Origin: Stratiolaelaps scimitus
Lineage: Eukaryota > Arthropoda > Arachnida > Mesostigmata > Laelapidae
Reading direction: 5' to 3'
Assembly (NCBI GenBank): GCA_019614645.1
Contig: JABWDB010000005.1
Span: 16,233,001-16,297,000 of the forward strand
Length of the DNA: 64,000 bases
The stretch's first letter is position 1; the number at the start of each line of letters is the position of its first letter. Both the position numbers and the translations under genes were made by a program. Under the pieces are notes generated by a model. It made no database searches. It saw only the letters and a program-made list of their open reading frames with translations, and was not told where the DNA came from. Below are positions 49,601-62,653 of this stretch, one piece after another.

Positions 49601-52600
49601 CGACGGCAGCGGCGGCGGCTGCTGCTGCTGCAGCATCAGTTGCAGGAGCCAGAGTTACGGCAGCATCCGAGGCATCTGTTTATTTTTTTCTGTACAACGA
49701 TAGGTCTGCGTGTCTAGGCAGGACGCCCCAACAAGAGCAGCGAAATAGCAGCAGCTGTTTCTGTCCAAAGTACCACTGGTACATACGTCGTTGGCTGGAA
49801 GGCTTTCCTTAGGCCGACTTTCAGGGTGTTCTTTTTCTTCTTTACGCCAGTCAACGTCAGCTCTTCTCGGTCTCTCTCGGTCTCTCTCTGGTGTATACAG
49901 AGCAGCTGTCGAGCTGGGCTGAACCGCCGCACACCCAATGGTGGCTGAAGCGACAGTGACTGGTTTATTCGGCAGAAATGAATGATGTCGCGCAGAGTCA
50001 TCACGCGAACAACATTGAGCAGAAGCAGCTGATAGGGTAGTGTAGGGTGGAGTGGAGTGGCCCTCTCCAGGGGACAGAGAGGTCGCGATTTGCGACCACT
50101 TGCGGATCCCTTCGTACGATTTCTTCGGCCGTCGTTTCGGTGACGGCGGTCGCGGGGATGACGGTGACGCTTCTGCTGCTGCTGCCGCCGCCGCCGCCAC
50201 GAGTACTACTACTACTCGTTTTTTTTTTCTTTATCGATTTTGGTTCCGCCTGATTGAATAGCTGCACTTCTCCTTGTTGCTCGTTTTGTCGTTGACGTTG
50301 CTGTAGCTGCCGCAACAGCGGTTACCTATAATACTATGGCTGCTTTGGTTTGTGGGCTGGCGCGCGGTGCGACCGCCGCTCGATGCAGCTCTTGCAGGAT
50401 GCGTATGGTGTGTACAGAGAACGAAGCTGGTGTGGCAGCGAGCAGTGACATATTTACAGTTCTTCCGTCGAGGCTATAACGATAATACGATATAAAGCAT
50501 ACAGGTAGAGAGAGAGAGAGAGGAATTATTGTAAATAGATCGAGAGACCCGGGACAAGCAACCCTGTGTTTGAATAGAAGAGATGCAAACCCCTCTCGCG
50601 TACTCCCTAATGCGAGAGATATATAGAAAAAAAGAGAGAAAGAGAGAGAGGAATAGACGTCTGCCTCTCCGGCAGATCTCTCGTTTTCTGTCGTATATTC
50701 TCTCATCTTTCCTAACTATTGTTCTTTTCTATACACTGTACAGGTTTATTCTCGGTGCCGCCGATTCTATTGCCTCTATTGCTGCTGCTGCTGTTGTCGC
50801 AACAGCAGCCGCCGCAGCAGCCGCACGCACGCCGTTGTTGTTGTTGTTGCTGCTGCTGCTGTTGTGGGTGGTTGTGGTGGTGGCGTCAAATATATATATA
50901 TATTCTTAGCATTTTACTTGCTTGTATATTCGCATCGATAGCCCTCTGTCCGTTTTTCTGTAGCCCCTTATGATCGTAGTGGTTACTGTAGTCGTCATTG
51001 TGGCGGTTCCCCGCCATGGGATGAATCGGCTCTGCGTAGTCCGTCCATGCAGGGTGTGTTTAGAGACACCAAGGCCGAAACCGCATTACATTCTGCTTGC
51101 TTGAAACATCGTCGTAAGGCAACCACCCCGCTAAGGTTAGGGGTATATCTGTAAAACAAAAATTATGTGAAGTGATGAAAGTCGAAAATCGCACAAGCTT
51201 TTCAAAATCTGCCTTGTAGTGGCTCACATATATATAGATGGAAAATACTGACAGGATATAATATTGACCCGGCTTTGGCTCTCTCCTTCTGTAGAGAGTT
51301 TTTATTTTATCTCTGCACGAACGAAAAATAATAATGCTTCTCTTTCTATGAAAATCAACCAGAAGCCAACAGATAGGGGGAGTTCCACTGGGTGTAAGCG
51401 GACCATAGCAAATGTTTAACCAGAAAACTCGCTAAGATTTTGGCGCACAGGTGTAACTGGCCGTAACGGCTGGAAATACGATTTATTTTTGTTTACAAAT
51501 ACATTCAGCTAACCCTGCCGATTAATTAAGACTGTATCTAGTATTGACATGCGATGTATTTCATTTGATGAGAACAAATAAGAGTTGCCTCACATCACAT
51601 GAAGTTCGGTGCTCCCAAGATGAAGATAATAGCTGATCAATATCGATTTTCGACACATTTCAGCTGAAACGCTTCATTTAGCAGAGTCCGAAGCATTGAC
51701 GTATTGTTCTGTCCCCCCATAATATGATCTCTCCCGGTTGTCTCTGTGTGGCCCGGATAACGTCGACTGACGTTCGTCTTAACGACTAGGTCGACAAAAG
51801 CATGCGCTTATCTACTCATAATGTGTCTCATACCGGATAGACGTTTCGCCATACGCGTGCTCTGGGATGCCACTGGCGTCGGATAAGCTGCCATTGTGAG
51901 AATTTTTACATAGAGCAGCTGGTTGAATTCTGACGCTGCGATATTATTATCGCTGTTGCTTTCGAATCTTCTTCCTGTGAGAATAATTGTACTTGTGATC
52001 ATAGGTCTGCGCACCTTTTCGCGCGTCTTCTGCGCAGCCTGGCGCGCGTTAGTATCAGGCATGTACGCATGCCGCCAGTGAATAAGCTGTAGACCTATGA
52101 TAATACGTAGAGGGTTCGCGCGAGTTTGGCCGACGCCCGACAAGACTAAGATGAGGGACGATTTCCTTTTTTAGCCAGTTATTCATTCGTCATCTGTTTC
52201 ATCGATTCCACTTTCACAAACAGAAGTGCGAGCTCTTGTCTACCGATTCGAGCCTCGCTACCGTCTCTGATCACCATTTCCGTGCAGGCACACTATGGCC
52301 GGAATCATTTACCCGACGAACGCATGAACCACAGCCACCATCGATTTGCAGGATACTCGTAGCTCTACGCGTATGCCGTAGAATGCCGTAGCAGATGGTT
52401 GACGCGCCACCTCATCTCTCATCGCATCGGATCTCTCATCGCGTCGGAGAACGTAACGTAGCGCTCTGAGGTGCTCGTAAAGGCGACTGATCTGATTGCC
52501 AGATCGCGAGATTGAACGCATTCGCATCTGGCTCTCGAGACGACCAGATGCATCATACAATATAATATACTACAATACCCAATAAAAAGAGTGATCCTCA

Positions 52601-52690
52601 CCGCCGGCAACGGCAAATCACGCGTGACGCTCTATAACACATACGTGTTTGCATAGAAGTCACCTATCAACAACGTTGTCAATGTGAACA
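46674..52690 (+). other. Intron 6, segment 7
   Basis: No supported gene. Contents: a TA tract at about 47673-47688, a C11 run at 48557-48567, GTA/GTG triplets at 48667-48712, GCC triplets at 50180-50205, GA tracts at about 50505-50522 and 50632-50650, CTG/GTT clusters at 50775-50885, and a 17-bp tandem duplication at 52414-52447. Minus-strand frames at 49655-50200, 51808-52143 and 52309-52560 are open but unsupported. Confidence 0.35.
52414..52447. repeat. 17-bp tandem duplication
   Basis: ATCTCTCATCGCATCGG followed by the same unit with one substitution. A separate 10-bp near-duplication (ATGCCGTAGA/C) lies at 52373-52392. Confidence 0.85.
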
Positions 52691-52886
52691 TCCCTCCTGC
52701 TGTTGTCGTCGTTGTTGTTGTTGTTTACTCACTTGGTCGGCCTGATTTCAGCCGCAGCAGAAGGCGGCGGCGGTGGCGACACGATGCTCACCTGCTATTT
52801 TCTATTATCTTTTGGCATGAACGAGGCACATATCGAATGAAGAGAAGAAAAGGAAAGAAAAAAATCTCGACCACCTACGTTCCTCA

Positions 52887-52891
<5 letters not shown>

Positions 52892-52922
<31 letters not shown>
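52892..52922. repeat. (CT)15 microsatellite
   Basis: Uninterrupted CT tract; a shorter one lies at 5750-5772. Confidence 0.95.
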
Positions 52923-52927
<5 letters not shown>

Positions 52928-53853
52928 TCAAGATCTGCAGGTCAGCCTGTCAGTCAGTCAGTCAGCCATCCGTACAGGCGTCCATCCAACTAACGAACCA
53001 GCAAACCGCTTCGTGTTGCCGTGTAGCTCAGCGCGATCACTATCGGGTCTATTTGTTGTTGTGGTTAATGTTCATTGGCCATACTCGCTCGCTCATGCGT
53101 ACACGCTTACTTACGCTATATATATATATATATCCGCGCGCCCTCACTTACAGATACGATACACGATCCAGGCGAGCATTCCTTCTTCTTCTGACTTGAC
53201 GCACCGGGGGAATTCGTGAACTCGCGATCCGGTCCGGGCCCGGGCCCGCGGCTCGCCGGGGCTGGCTAGGCCAGTCGAGTCCAGCTTTGTCGGTCGCTTG
53301 GTCGGCGCCGAACGTTCGTTATTCCGTCATTATTTCGTATCGCTTCAACAGCAGCAGCAGCAGCTTAAGTGTTATTCAATGATCACCACATCAGACAAAA
53401 ACTAAGAAAGCAACAGCAGTAGGCGAAGGCAGATGGGCAGACGGCGGTAGTTGACGGACAACCGCTGCTGCTGCCTCTCCGCGCTGATTCCCCAGCGTAT
53501 TGCCTTCTGCACCTCATCACTTCACAGCAGAAGCCAACAGCGGCAACGATGTCGACTACAGCTGACTGCTCAGTCGTTGCTCGTCGGCTGCTGGCCGACA
53601 ACGCACTCGCCAATGTAGTCAGCTCGCTGTGTGCGTGTCTGTGTGCTTTGGTTGGTGTCTCTGGTGTGCGTGAGTCTATGGGAGAAGAGAAAGTATAAAT
53701 CCGCCTTAGCGTTCCAACACGAACGATCATCGGTGCACCAAATAGTTAGCTGGCCAATTGACTTGGCGGTTCGTCGGCCGACGCCGCTCGATGGTTGGCT
53801 TTAGACTAGCGGCGATGCCCCAAGCATAGCTGTGCTGATCTTTTACTATTAGC

Positions 53854-53854
53854 A

Positions 53855-53890
<36 letters not shown>
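53854..53890. repeat. (TA)n microsatellite
   Basis: TA alternation with one phase break. Confidence 0.9.
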
Positions 53891-53892
<2 letters not shown>

Positions 53893-54845
53893 CGAAGATG
53901 TATCGGCGCAGCTGTATCGGTAGTGGTCAGAGTTGCAGCAGCAGCAGTAGTAGTAGTAGTTCTAGTTGAACTAGTTGTAATGGATATGTGCATAGAAACG
54001 TGAGCACACTGTCAAAACATGGTTTGCACATTATCACACCGTCTTTAGCTGACCATCCATCTGAGTCACAATAGATGCGTCAATGATGCCTCATCGTGCC
54101 TCTTGATCTTATCGCCGGTGATACTGACTATTGCGCCAACGACTTGTCGAAATTATGTCTGCTAAGTATTGTGCGCTTCTCGCTTCCTGTCAACACGAAC
54201 GATTCTGCTGTTGCAGTCGTCAGAACCCTATTGGCCTGCGCCAACAACAGCTTTCACCTCACCATCTGCCGCTAGAACTAATGATAACCTTTCATTTCGA
54301 ACTGCCACCTTAATTGGAGGCACCCCTTGCTTGTAACGCACAACTCTGTCACATATACATTCGATACATTAAGGCCATATACGGCAAATTGCCGTTGATA
54401 TGTTGAAATTTCAGCCCACTTCATTCTGTCTATCAAGCGGCGCTAATTATCTTGCGTTTTGAATTTCACTCTCTCGCTCACTCATTAATTACCATGCGGA
54501 TTGACCAAATTTCTGCCGCAACTGCAATAGTCTAGCTTTGTTATCTTATCTGGTCAGCGGTGTTATCGCTCCCCCGACCCCTGAGGGGGTTGGTGATGAC
54601 CACTGCTGTGAGTCGCGTCAGCCTAGTGACTAAGTGTGCGACTATCGGTATCAAGACGCAGCACCCAGCGAGACGAGAATAACTAGCAGCGTCTCATCTT
54701 GTGCGGGCAACAATGGTCAGCAGAAGAGTGAACAGACATGGACCCGCGAACGGGACGTATGTAAATACGGGGCCAGTAGGCGGACGGCAACATGAGGATG
54801 ATAAGTGGATGGGCACTACCGCCACGGCGATCTGCCGTCGTCGAA

Positions 54846-54880
<35 letters not shown>
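54846..54880. repeat. (GCC)n triplet repeat
   Basis: About 11 uninterrupted GCC units. Confidence 0.95.
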
Positions 54881-55319
54881 ACACTGATGTTCTCTATTCT
54901 GTTGGGTTAGCTAACCCAACCGCTAGTTATACACCACTTGCTCAATCTCTCCCGCTCTCTCCCGCTGCTGTTGCTGTAGATGTGGCTACTTCTGCTGGTA
55001 ATAATAATAATAATGTTCTTGTTCACGGTGATATTGTTTGTTGCCTGTACGGCATCTTGAAACCGTCATCGTTGTCATCGGCCGGCATCGTCGTCCTCGT
55101 AATCTACATACGAACAGTACTTTTACGAACATACCACGGCCACAAGGCGGACACACACACACACACACACAGAGACACTATGACTCTGTTCCATGTATCT
55201 GTATTGGACACGACCTGGTAGCGGCATGGCACATACTGGCTATAGTGGAACGAGCCAGTGATCTATAAGTTGGAGCGTGCAACGAATGACAGAACGGACA
55301 GATAGATCTGTTCGAGCAG

Positions 55320-55560
55320 CGGCAGCAGCAGCAGCAGCAGCAGGCCTTCTTCACCACCTTCCTGGGGGTGTTCTTCGTCTTCTGCGCTAGCTCTGCATCT
55401 TCGCCGCCATCGCCGCCGCCGCCATCATCGTTGTCGTCGTCATCATTCAGAACATTGTTCTTCGCTGTTGTTGTTATTGTTGCTGCTGTTGTTGCTGTTA
55501 TTGTTGCTGTTATCGTTGTTGTCGCCACTGCTGCTGTTGTTGCTGTCATAGTCTCGTTGT
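55320..55560. repeat. CAG then GTT/GCT/GCC triplet cluster
   Basis: CAG run at about 55320-55342, GCC/ATC triplets at 55395-55445, then GTT/GCT/ATT triplets to 55555. Similar clusters: 37580-38030, 41770-42030, 50775-50885, 56275-56560 and 58380-58460. Confidence 0.85.
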
Positions 55561-56133
55561 AGCACGACCAGGAATGCTCGTGCGCTATGCTCGTTTCATG
55601 AGAACCTCCACCCCATTTCCCCGTGCTCTACCGTTGGCGCTGATGAGAAGAAAAATGAGGAGAGAGGAAGAAGAAATGATCGAAGAAAAGAGGGAGGTAG
55701 ACCGATAGACTGAGCACAATAACACAGTCACTCTTGTATTCATTCATTTATTCAATAGTCCTCGTCACTGAGTGAGGAGGATTGCCGCTCCCGTGTTATA
55801 TACTACATGTATACACACACATATATATATATATTTCTTCTAGATTGAACCCGCTGCTGAGGCGCATACAACCTGCTGCGTGTGTCAATCGATTTGTAGT
55901 ACATAGATCGATACAATAGATATGTTTCATTTCGTCGCGGTAGCCATCGTCCGCCCGTACCTCCAGCATCCCATATGGACCCAGTTGTAATATATGCCGA
56001 TAATGTCTATACCCTATGTATTTATGTATCAGTCTGCCTATCCATGTGCATTCGATATAAGATGTATAGATTGCGTTTTGTGCTCGTCTATGCTCATCGC
56101 ATACAGGAGAATTTTGGGGATGGGGCCGAAGCC

Positions 56134-56145
56134 GGGGGGGGGGGG
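56134..56145. repeat. G12 homopolymer
   Basis: Twelve consecutive G. Runs of 11 also occur at 33342-33352 and 59522-59532 (G) and 48557-48567 (C). Confidence 0.95.
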
Positions 56146-59100
56146 CGGCGGCGGTCGCTTGTGGAAAGGGAAGGTTCCAACCCTGTGTGCTGTGCTTGTT
56201 GTCGATATGTGTCCATGTTATCAATGCTGTTTTATTCCCTCCGGCAGCTCCTTCTTCATCTTCTTGTTTCGGTCTTGTTTGTTGTTGTTGTTGCTGTTGT
56301 TGCTGCTCCTGCTGATGCTGTTGTTATCACAGTTGTCTGTTGTTTTCGCTTACATTCTCTTCGTCTTGTTCATCTTCTGCTGCTGCTGCTGGTTCTTGAT
56401 CTTTACATTGTTGTTCGTCGTCCGCCATTCCACTGGCGCGGCGGCGATGGTGGTGGCGACCTCCTCTTGTCAACATGCCCTCCTGTATCTGCTGCTGTGT
56501 CCACCAGCGGCAGCCTCTGCCTCGACGCTGTTGCTGCTTCTGCTGCTGCTGTCGCTGCTGGTGGTGGTTGGGGTCCGCTGTTATCGGCCAGTTCTTCTCG
56601 GCGTTTGTCTTCCACTCTCGCCATCCTGTTCCACCGTCCTCCGGCCCCGCGAGAGGAGCTCCAGATCTTCCGGCCAGACAGTCTGATCTTCCCCTGTTCG
56701 ACAGAACGCGGGCCAATTTGTCGGCAGGAAGACCAGCCGAGAAGACAACGGTGATGAACAAACGCTCGTGCCCCAGCTAGCGTTAGTTCTTCAATCACGC
56801 CGACGACGAAGATAACGACGACGACGACGACAACAACAGCAACAACAACAACCCTAACAACAGCAACAACCCTAACAACATCAACAAAGGCGGCATGACT
56901 ATGGATCGCAGCGGTGGCGGTAGAGGCAAACCGATAGTGGCACACATTGTTGTTGTCATTCGCTCTTGAAGTTCACCCACGAACACTAAACAACAAGAAC
57001 AACAACAACAACAACAGACAGCCATACATTCATACGTACATATATTTACATTGTTTGCGTATATAAGGTGGATGCCGTCCCACGAATGTGTTTATTATTA
57101 TTATTATTTTAGTTGTCTTTACTATTCTTATTGCTATCATCATCATCATCGCGTCATCATCATCGTCATCATATTAAAGCTAGAAAGAAAGGACAGTTCC
57201 CACTGACCGTAAAGCGTGAACAAGATGTGGCTACTATTTCAAATGTGGTGCTCATATTATATAGTAAAAGAAAAGGCTAATGTGTAGATGTTACACTCAA
57301 AGAGCAATGGGATCGTGCGACGTACGAATGCGTGGTTATAGTAACCACACAAATAAACAAATGAACAAACACAAAACAATATAGGACACATGTAGTCTGG
57401 TGGCGAAACGGGTACAGTGTAAGCAGAAAGACAATTTCATCAGTTGACTTCCTTTGGATTAGTCAAAATCATGCCATGCGAAATTAGCTCTTACGAAATA
57501 TCTGCTATCGTAAATTAATTGCTCGCTCTTGAATGAATTTTGGCATCGTCCGAACTGCTGTTACTTGATTGTAATTAATTATTCGCTGCGGTCGAATAAA
57601 ATCTGTGCTCTCGCAAGCGTTAGGCAAATGAGGCAATCAAACATATATATATATATATATGTATATATCAAAAATGGCTTACAATACATCCTTTGCATTT
57701 CTGTCGACTGTCGGATATCTGGCGTCACTGCCGCGATTCGTTGTGCGCATGCGAAGGCAAGGTGTTGCAAGTTAACAAATCCCACCGCCGAGCTATCGTC
57801 GATCGAACTGTTTATGCCGGATTCGTATGCACTGGTAGCTTAAGCTAAACGTGTCGAAACTACCGCTAAATGATGTCGAAACAGCTAGCTAGATTACTTC
57901 AGTTACAAATAGTTGTCGAAACCGCACCGCTAAGTGACAAACACTATTTCGAACTAACCTAAGTTGTTATGCGTGAACATACAAATCTATGTAGAACTTT
58001 TCATACATACATATATATATATATGTGTGTGTGTGTGCGTGGCACGCGTATCGCTCCGGATTCTCCCATTTCTTCATAACCGATTATTATTATTACTATT
58101 ATCATTGTCTAGTGTATCGCCGGCGCAGTACAATAGCTGAATATCGTCAGATTGTCGATGTGTGTCTGTGTGTGGGTGCCTTCGTTCGTCTGGGGCGGTG
58201 GGACCAAACCGAAGACCTAAGGTCAAGACAAAGCTATCTTCGAATGAGACCATCCGTCATTCGACCGACACGACAGTGTAAAGTGTATCGCGGTAAAGCC
58301 ATCTCCGCCGTCCCCGTCTTTGAAGTTGATCATTTTTCATGTCATTGCAGCAGTAGCAGGAGACTACCACCACGGCGGTTGTCGTTGTCGGCGTTGTTGT
58401 TGTTGTGGTTGTTTCTTGTTGTTGTTGTTATTGTTGCTGTTGTTGCTGTTGTCGTCGTCGCTGGGCTGCATCTAGCATGGCTAACAGTTTGCGAGAGGCT
58501 GGCCATTGAATTGCGACACAAAATGGGGCATCTTCCTCCACTGCATACCTCGTCTGATGAGAACGGCGGTGGTTGGAGCTGATGCCGGCGTCCGCCGTTG
58601 TGGCTGTCGCTGCCTTGGCGGCGGACAGACGTCGTTTTCGTCAGCAAGCAACGGAGACGTTGATGTTTTCTGTTTGGCACAGGTCCGATAACGAAGAGAG
58701 TTACGCCGCTCTGTCGATTCCCTCCGGGGCGCGTTATTTTGGTCTCGGCGCAAAACAGAAGAACAACATCGTTTTCTACGTGTCGAGTATTGTGATGGTG
58801 GTTTAAGGTTGTAATCATAAAATTGTATTACGGCCACCTGTATCACCGCTGGCCTTCGGGCTGCTGTGGGGTACACCGTGGCTGGGAGAGGACGACTAGC
58901 GGAATGACTAGCGAAAATGAATATGCAGTTTGTCTAGACATGCATTAAAATCTGTAGAAAATAATAGTGCAACAATGGTGCGTGAAATGAAACGGTATAT
59001 GGATGTATGGTGCGTGTCGGAATATTGAGGTGCGACACATCTATTTGTGAACGAGAGAGGTGAGAGTTGAACACGTCATTCGTGTTGTCATTGCGCGTTA

Positions 59101-61820
59101 AGTCATTCCCGTAATCAATAATCCGTTAATGGTAATTATAAGCATTTCGTTGGCAACTTCTAAGTGTGTGACAGCATCGACTCGTAGGTGCCTCGCGGGA
59201 TGCGAACCGGAGAGAGAGAGAGAGAGACCCTAACATTGAGGTCCTCGAGTTCGCTCCACCCCATCGCAGTGGGGTAATAATGAATGTAGCCTAAATAATA
59301 ACAAAAACATAACAATGTTGTCCAAAGAAGCCACCTGTTGATCCCGTTACAATATACAATTCCCATTAGTGTCTCCGTCAAGAATAATGACTAAAAATAG
59401 ATTTGTCGAAAAGGCAAGGCGAATCGGCGAATCCATCGCAATATTGGCACCGATGATTAATGAGCATCAACGCGTCCCTCTTCGTCAGTAGCAAGCAAAA
59501 CCACCGGGAAGGATAGTATCAGGGGGGGGGGGCAGACAAGAGGATAATTAACAGGTAAAATATATGAAAATGACTAACGATTTGAAGCTGCTTTCCTCTG
59601 CTAAATGCCGACACACGATTATAGCACTTGTCGCCGTTGTATTAGTGGATATATTTTAACTTAGCTAAATGGATAGATAAGTGGGAGCTATAAGACTGGA
59701 AAAGTGCAAAGGCTAAAGCTACAATTATTATTATTATTATTATTGAGGTTGAGAAGCTACATAGCTGAAGCCGTTGTTGCTGCTGCTGCTGTTGTTATCA
59801 CGCATTGTGGATATTTGCGAGGCATTAAGCCGACACACAACAACAGTTTAAGGAATGAGATGATAAGGGTAGGTTGCGGCATATTTTGCTGTAGTTGCTC
59901 AGCCCTGACGTGGCCCGCCGTGGCCGAGACAATGATGCTAAAGTCGTGATTCCTGATGGCTGATCCTACTAGCGCTGTTGCCGTTGTAAACGATGATTCG
60001 AATCACGAAAATGACGATGACCACTGACATCCGCCGCCGCCGCCGCCACGAGACGATCATCGAAATGTTAAAAGCGAAAACGACAAAATACTCAACAACA
60101 GCAACAACGATCGACAACAATCGACAAAATGTTGTTATGACGATTGTTGATGCTGCTGCTGCTGCTGGTTGTTGTTGTTTATTGTTGTTGTTGTGACCGT
60201 CGCCACCGCTGATGCTGTTATTGTTATTGTTGTCGCCTCTCATCATTCGTGTTCTCGTTCGTTGTTGCTATCACAAATCCACCCCGTTGGATCTCTCTGC
60301 GGTCGGTTTCTAGCAACGATAACATACCGGTCCCGGCACAGTCGTAGTCATTGCAATACTACTGCTGCTGCTGTTGCTGCTGTTGGTTGTCGTTGTTGTT
60401 GCGCTGCTGTTTCATTTCGATTCTTTCGATGATTTCGGAACGGACAACTTCGACGACTAAACAAACGCTAGAGAAAGCATGCTTCAACGAAACCACGGCT
60501 ACACCATTCATTGTAATAGCCGGCCGTCATCGTCACAACACGACACCACGATGACAGTACACTCACTAGAAATTTACAACTCTGAACGTGTGTGTGTGCG
60601 TGTGTCCAAGCGAACGTGCGTGTTTTCGCTCAAAGTCTGCGCCATCCCTTCACTGTCCTCCTCCTCCTTCTCGTTCGGTCTGATCATCTCGTTTCTGCAG
60701 TTTGGCTTTTCGTTCGTTACGTTAACGAGCGGAGAAATGGAAGCGTTTGTCATAGGCCGAACGCACGAAACGCAAAAACGCATCGTGGCTCGGGAGGCGT
60801 CGAAGGTGGCCTGGGGGAGACTGCGGGCCGGCAATGTGGGTTGCAGAACAAGCCGAGATTGCGACAGATCAGGGCTGCACGCGAACGGTACGCGCCGGAA
60901 TGACGAGAGAGTGCAGAAGCCATGAGGGTGCACGGGACAACGGCTGCCGAAGATGATGATGGCGGCGGCGGCGGTGGCGACGATACATACGGCGAAGCGC
61001 TAACGGGACCCGCCGACGGTTGCGTCGGTCCCAATCGGCTCGCGGAATACCTTCACCCCACTCAACCTCCAACCCCCCGAAGACAGCTGTGCAGACGCAC
61101 GCAGACAGACATATAGATAGATAGATATATAGCGTCAGAAAATTGCTGCACACTAATCCAGTTGATTCGGCGACGCGAGTTCGTCGTCGTCGTCGTCGTT
61201 CAGGAGGCAGCGAGAGGCCTCTGTCGACGGCTGACGAGATGAATGACTCGAAGCGTTTCCTGCTATCACCTCTGGCTGATAAATAGTTCGATGGTAGAAA
61301 CAATGTACACCATGTCATTTCGGCGTGCGACGGCTGGCTGGAAATCACACGAAGTGAATACGAAGAACAGAAAGAAGATGAGAGAAAATGAGGGAGGGAG
61401 AGAGAGAGAGAGGAAAAAGCTATAATATCACCGTTCCTATCATGTATTAGCCATCATTGGGATCATTAACAGCCTGATAACAATACGACTAACAGTAACA
61501 ATAATAATGGTATTAGCACGAACAATCATCGACATCACAGAGTAGAGCGGTCTCTGGGGAAACAAAACATAGTTAATGCCTCGTCTCGCTGACCGAGCGG
61601 AGATATAATATAATCGAAAGATAAACGCAGTCACCCGCACCGATTTATGGTATGCCAATGTTATCTTTAAGCTATTGTTCAAAATGGCTGGAGATTGACA
61701 GCAGCGGCAACAACTACGAGTCATCACAATGAAACAAACGACAAAAGCCGAATAAAAACGACAAACTGCAGAAGTTGGCCATCTCTCTTCTTCTCATCAG
61801 AGCTAGTACCGTGTTATCTC

Positions 61821-61822
<2 letters not shown>

Positions 61823-61883
<61 letters not shown>
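61823..61883. repeat. (TA)n microsatellite, about 60 bp
   Basis: Alternating TA with a single phase break near 61874. It creates runs of Tyr-Ile in translation. Confidence 0.95.
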
Positions 61884-62427
61884 ATGTATGGTGTCATAAC
61901 GGCAGTGCACTTGTTCCTCCTTGTTCCCCTCCATATTCGGTCTATTTTAGCCTTAATTTTCGTGCGTTTCCCGCGACTAGCCCCGCATTTATTAATGATG
62001 TTTACTAATAAACGAGCGAAATCGATTTCTTGGAAAATCTTCATGTATTCATCAGTAGCTTCCCGTTGCTGGTACCGCCCGGACAGATGCCGGATTATAA
62101 AAAGGAATTGCTTCGAGATCGATGATTTTGAAGCCAAGAATGGAGACTCTCTGTGCGGCGTCGACGATCGCTCAACGGTTGATGTTGAGATGCTGTATAG
62201 ATGCTGTAGGGGAAGGGCGCCGCAGAAAGAAATGTCGATTTAATTGTTCAATTCGTCCTGGTGGCGAGGATTTAACAGGTCATTAGGTTTATTAGGCGTC
62301 ACTGCGTCCGTCGAAAGCTCGTCGTTTGATTGACATTTCTCAGAGAGCAGTATGTTGTATTCCGTCATTGCACACATACATAAGCAAGCAATTATCCTTG
62401 CCACTCGAAATGTGCAATGCTATTTTT

Positions 62428-62653
62428 TACCTGTTATTTCGTCTATATTGCTTTGGGGACTACCCGCTCGCATAATCATTGAGCAGCGGCTTAACTTTCT
62501 GATGAAATCTTGAACAAATTCAGGTTCAAGTTCAAGCCAACCATGGTGATGACCGTTAAAAAACTCGTGGAACTCCCGATTCAACAACGTATTTACTTTA
62601 CTGCTAGCTGTTGCTAGCTGCCGCCGCCGCCACCGCCGCAATTTATGATGCAA
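62428..62653 (-). other. Minus-strand open frame with exon-like end, unrecognised
   Basis: Read on the minus strand the frame includes NREFHEFFNGHHHGWLELEP and SRCSMIMRAGSPQSNID and ends at a donor-like ACAG|GTAAAA at about 62427/62428. Upstream on that strand there are several possible acceptors in CAG-containing GCC-rich sequence. Codon choice is not repeat-driven, in contrast to most frames here. The peptide looks globular, but I do not recognise it. It could be an exon of an antisense nested gene or chance. Confidence 0.15.

Larger units (their letters stand above)
52691..57180 (+). other. Intron 6, segment 8: triplet and dinucleotide repeat cluster
   Basis: This is the most repeat-dense part of the window: GTT/GTC runs (52695-52730), a CT tract (52892-52922), TA (53117-53133, 53854-53890), GCC triplets (54846-54880), CA (55152-55171), CAG and GTT/GCT runs (55320-55560), a G12 run (56134-56145), GTT/CTG runs (56275-56560) and AAC/ACG runs (56810-57015). 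Overlapping frames of up to 259 codons here (55975-56754 and others, on both strands) are translations of these repeats. Confidence 0.5.

Noticed and set aside
52309..52560. 83-codon minus-strand frame
   Set aside because: It overlaps small tandem duplications, has no recognisable domain and no splice evidence.
54600..54665. tRNA- or SINE-like head (AGCCTAGTGACTAAGTGTGCGACT)
   Set aside because: The A-box-like part is suggestive, but the expected B-box position reads GGTATCAAGAC, too far from consensus; no second copy found.
55975..56754. 259-codon plus-strand frame with 230-, 180- and 144-codon overlapping frames
   Set aside because: All arise from GTT/CTG/GCT triplet runs that lack stops in several frames on both strands; the translations are poly-Leu, poly-Val and poly-Cys.
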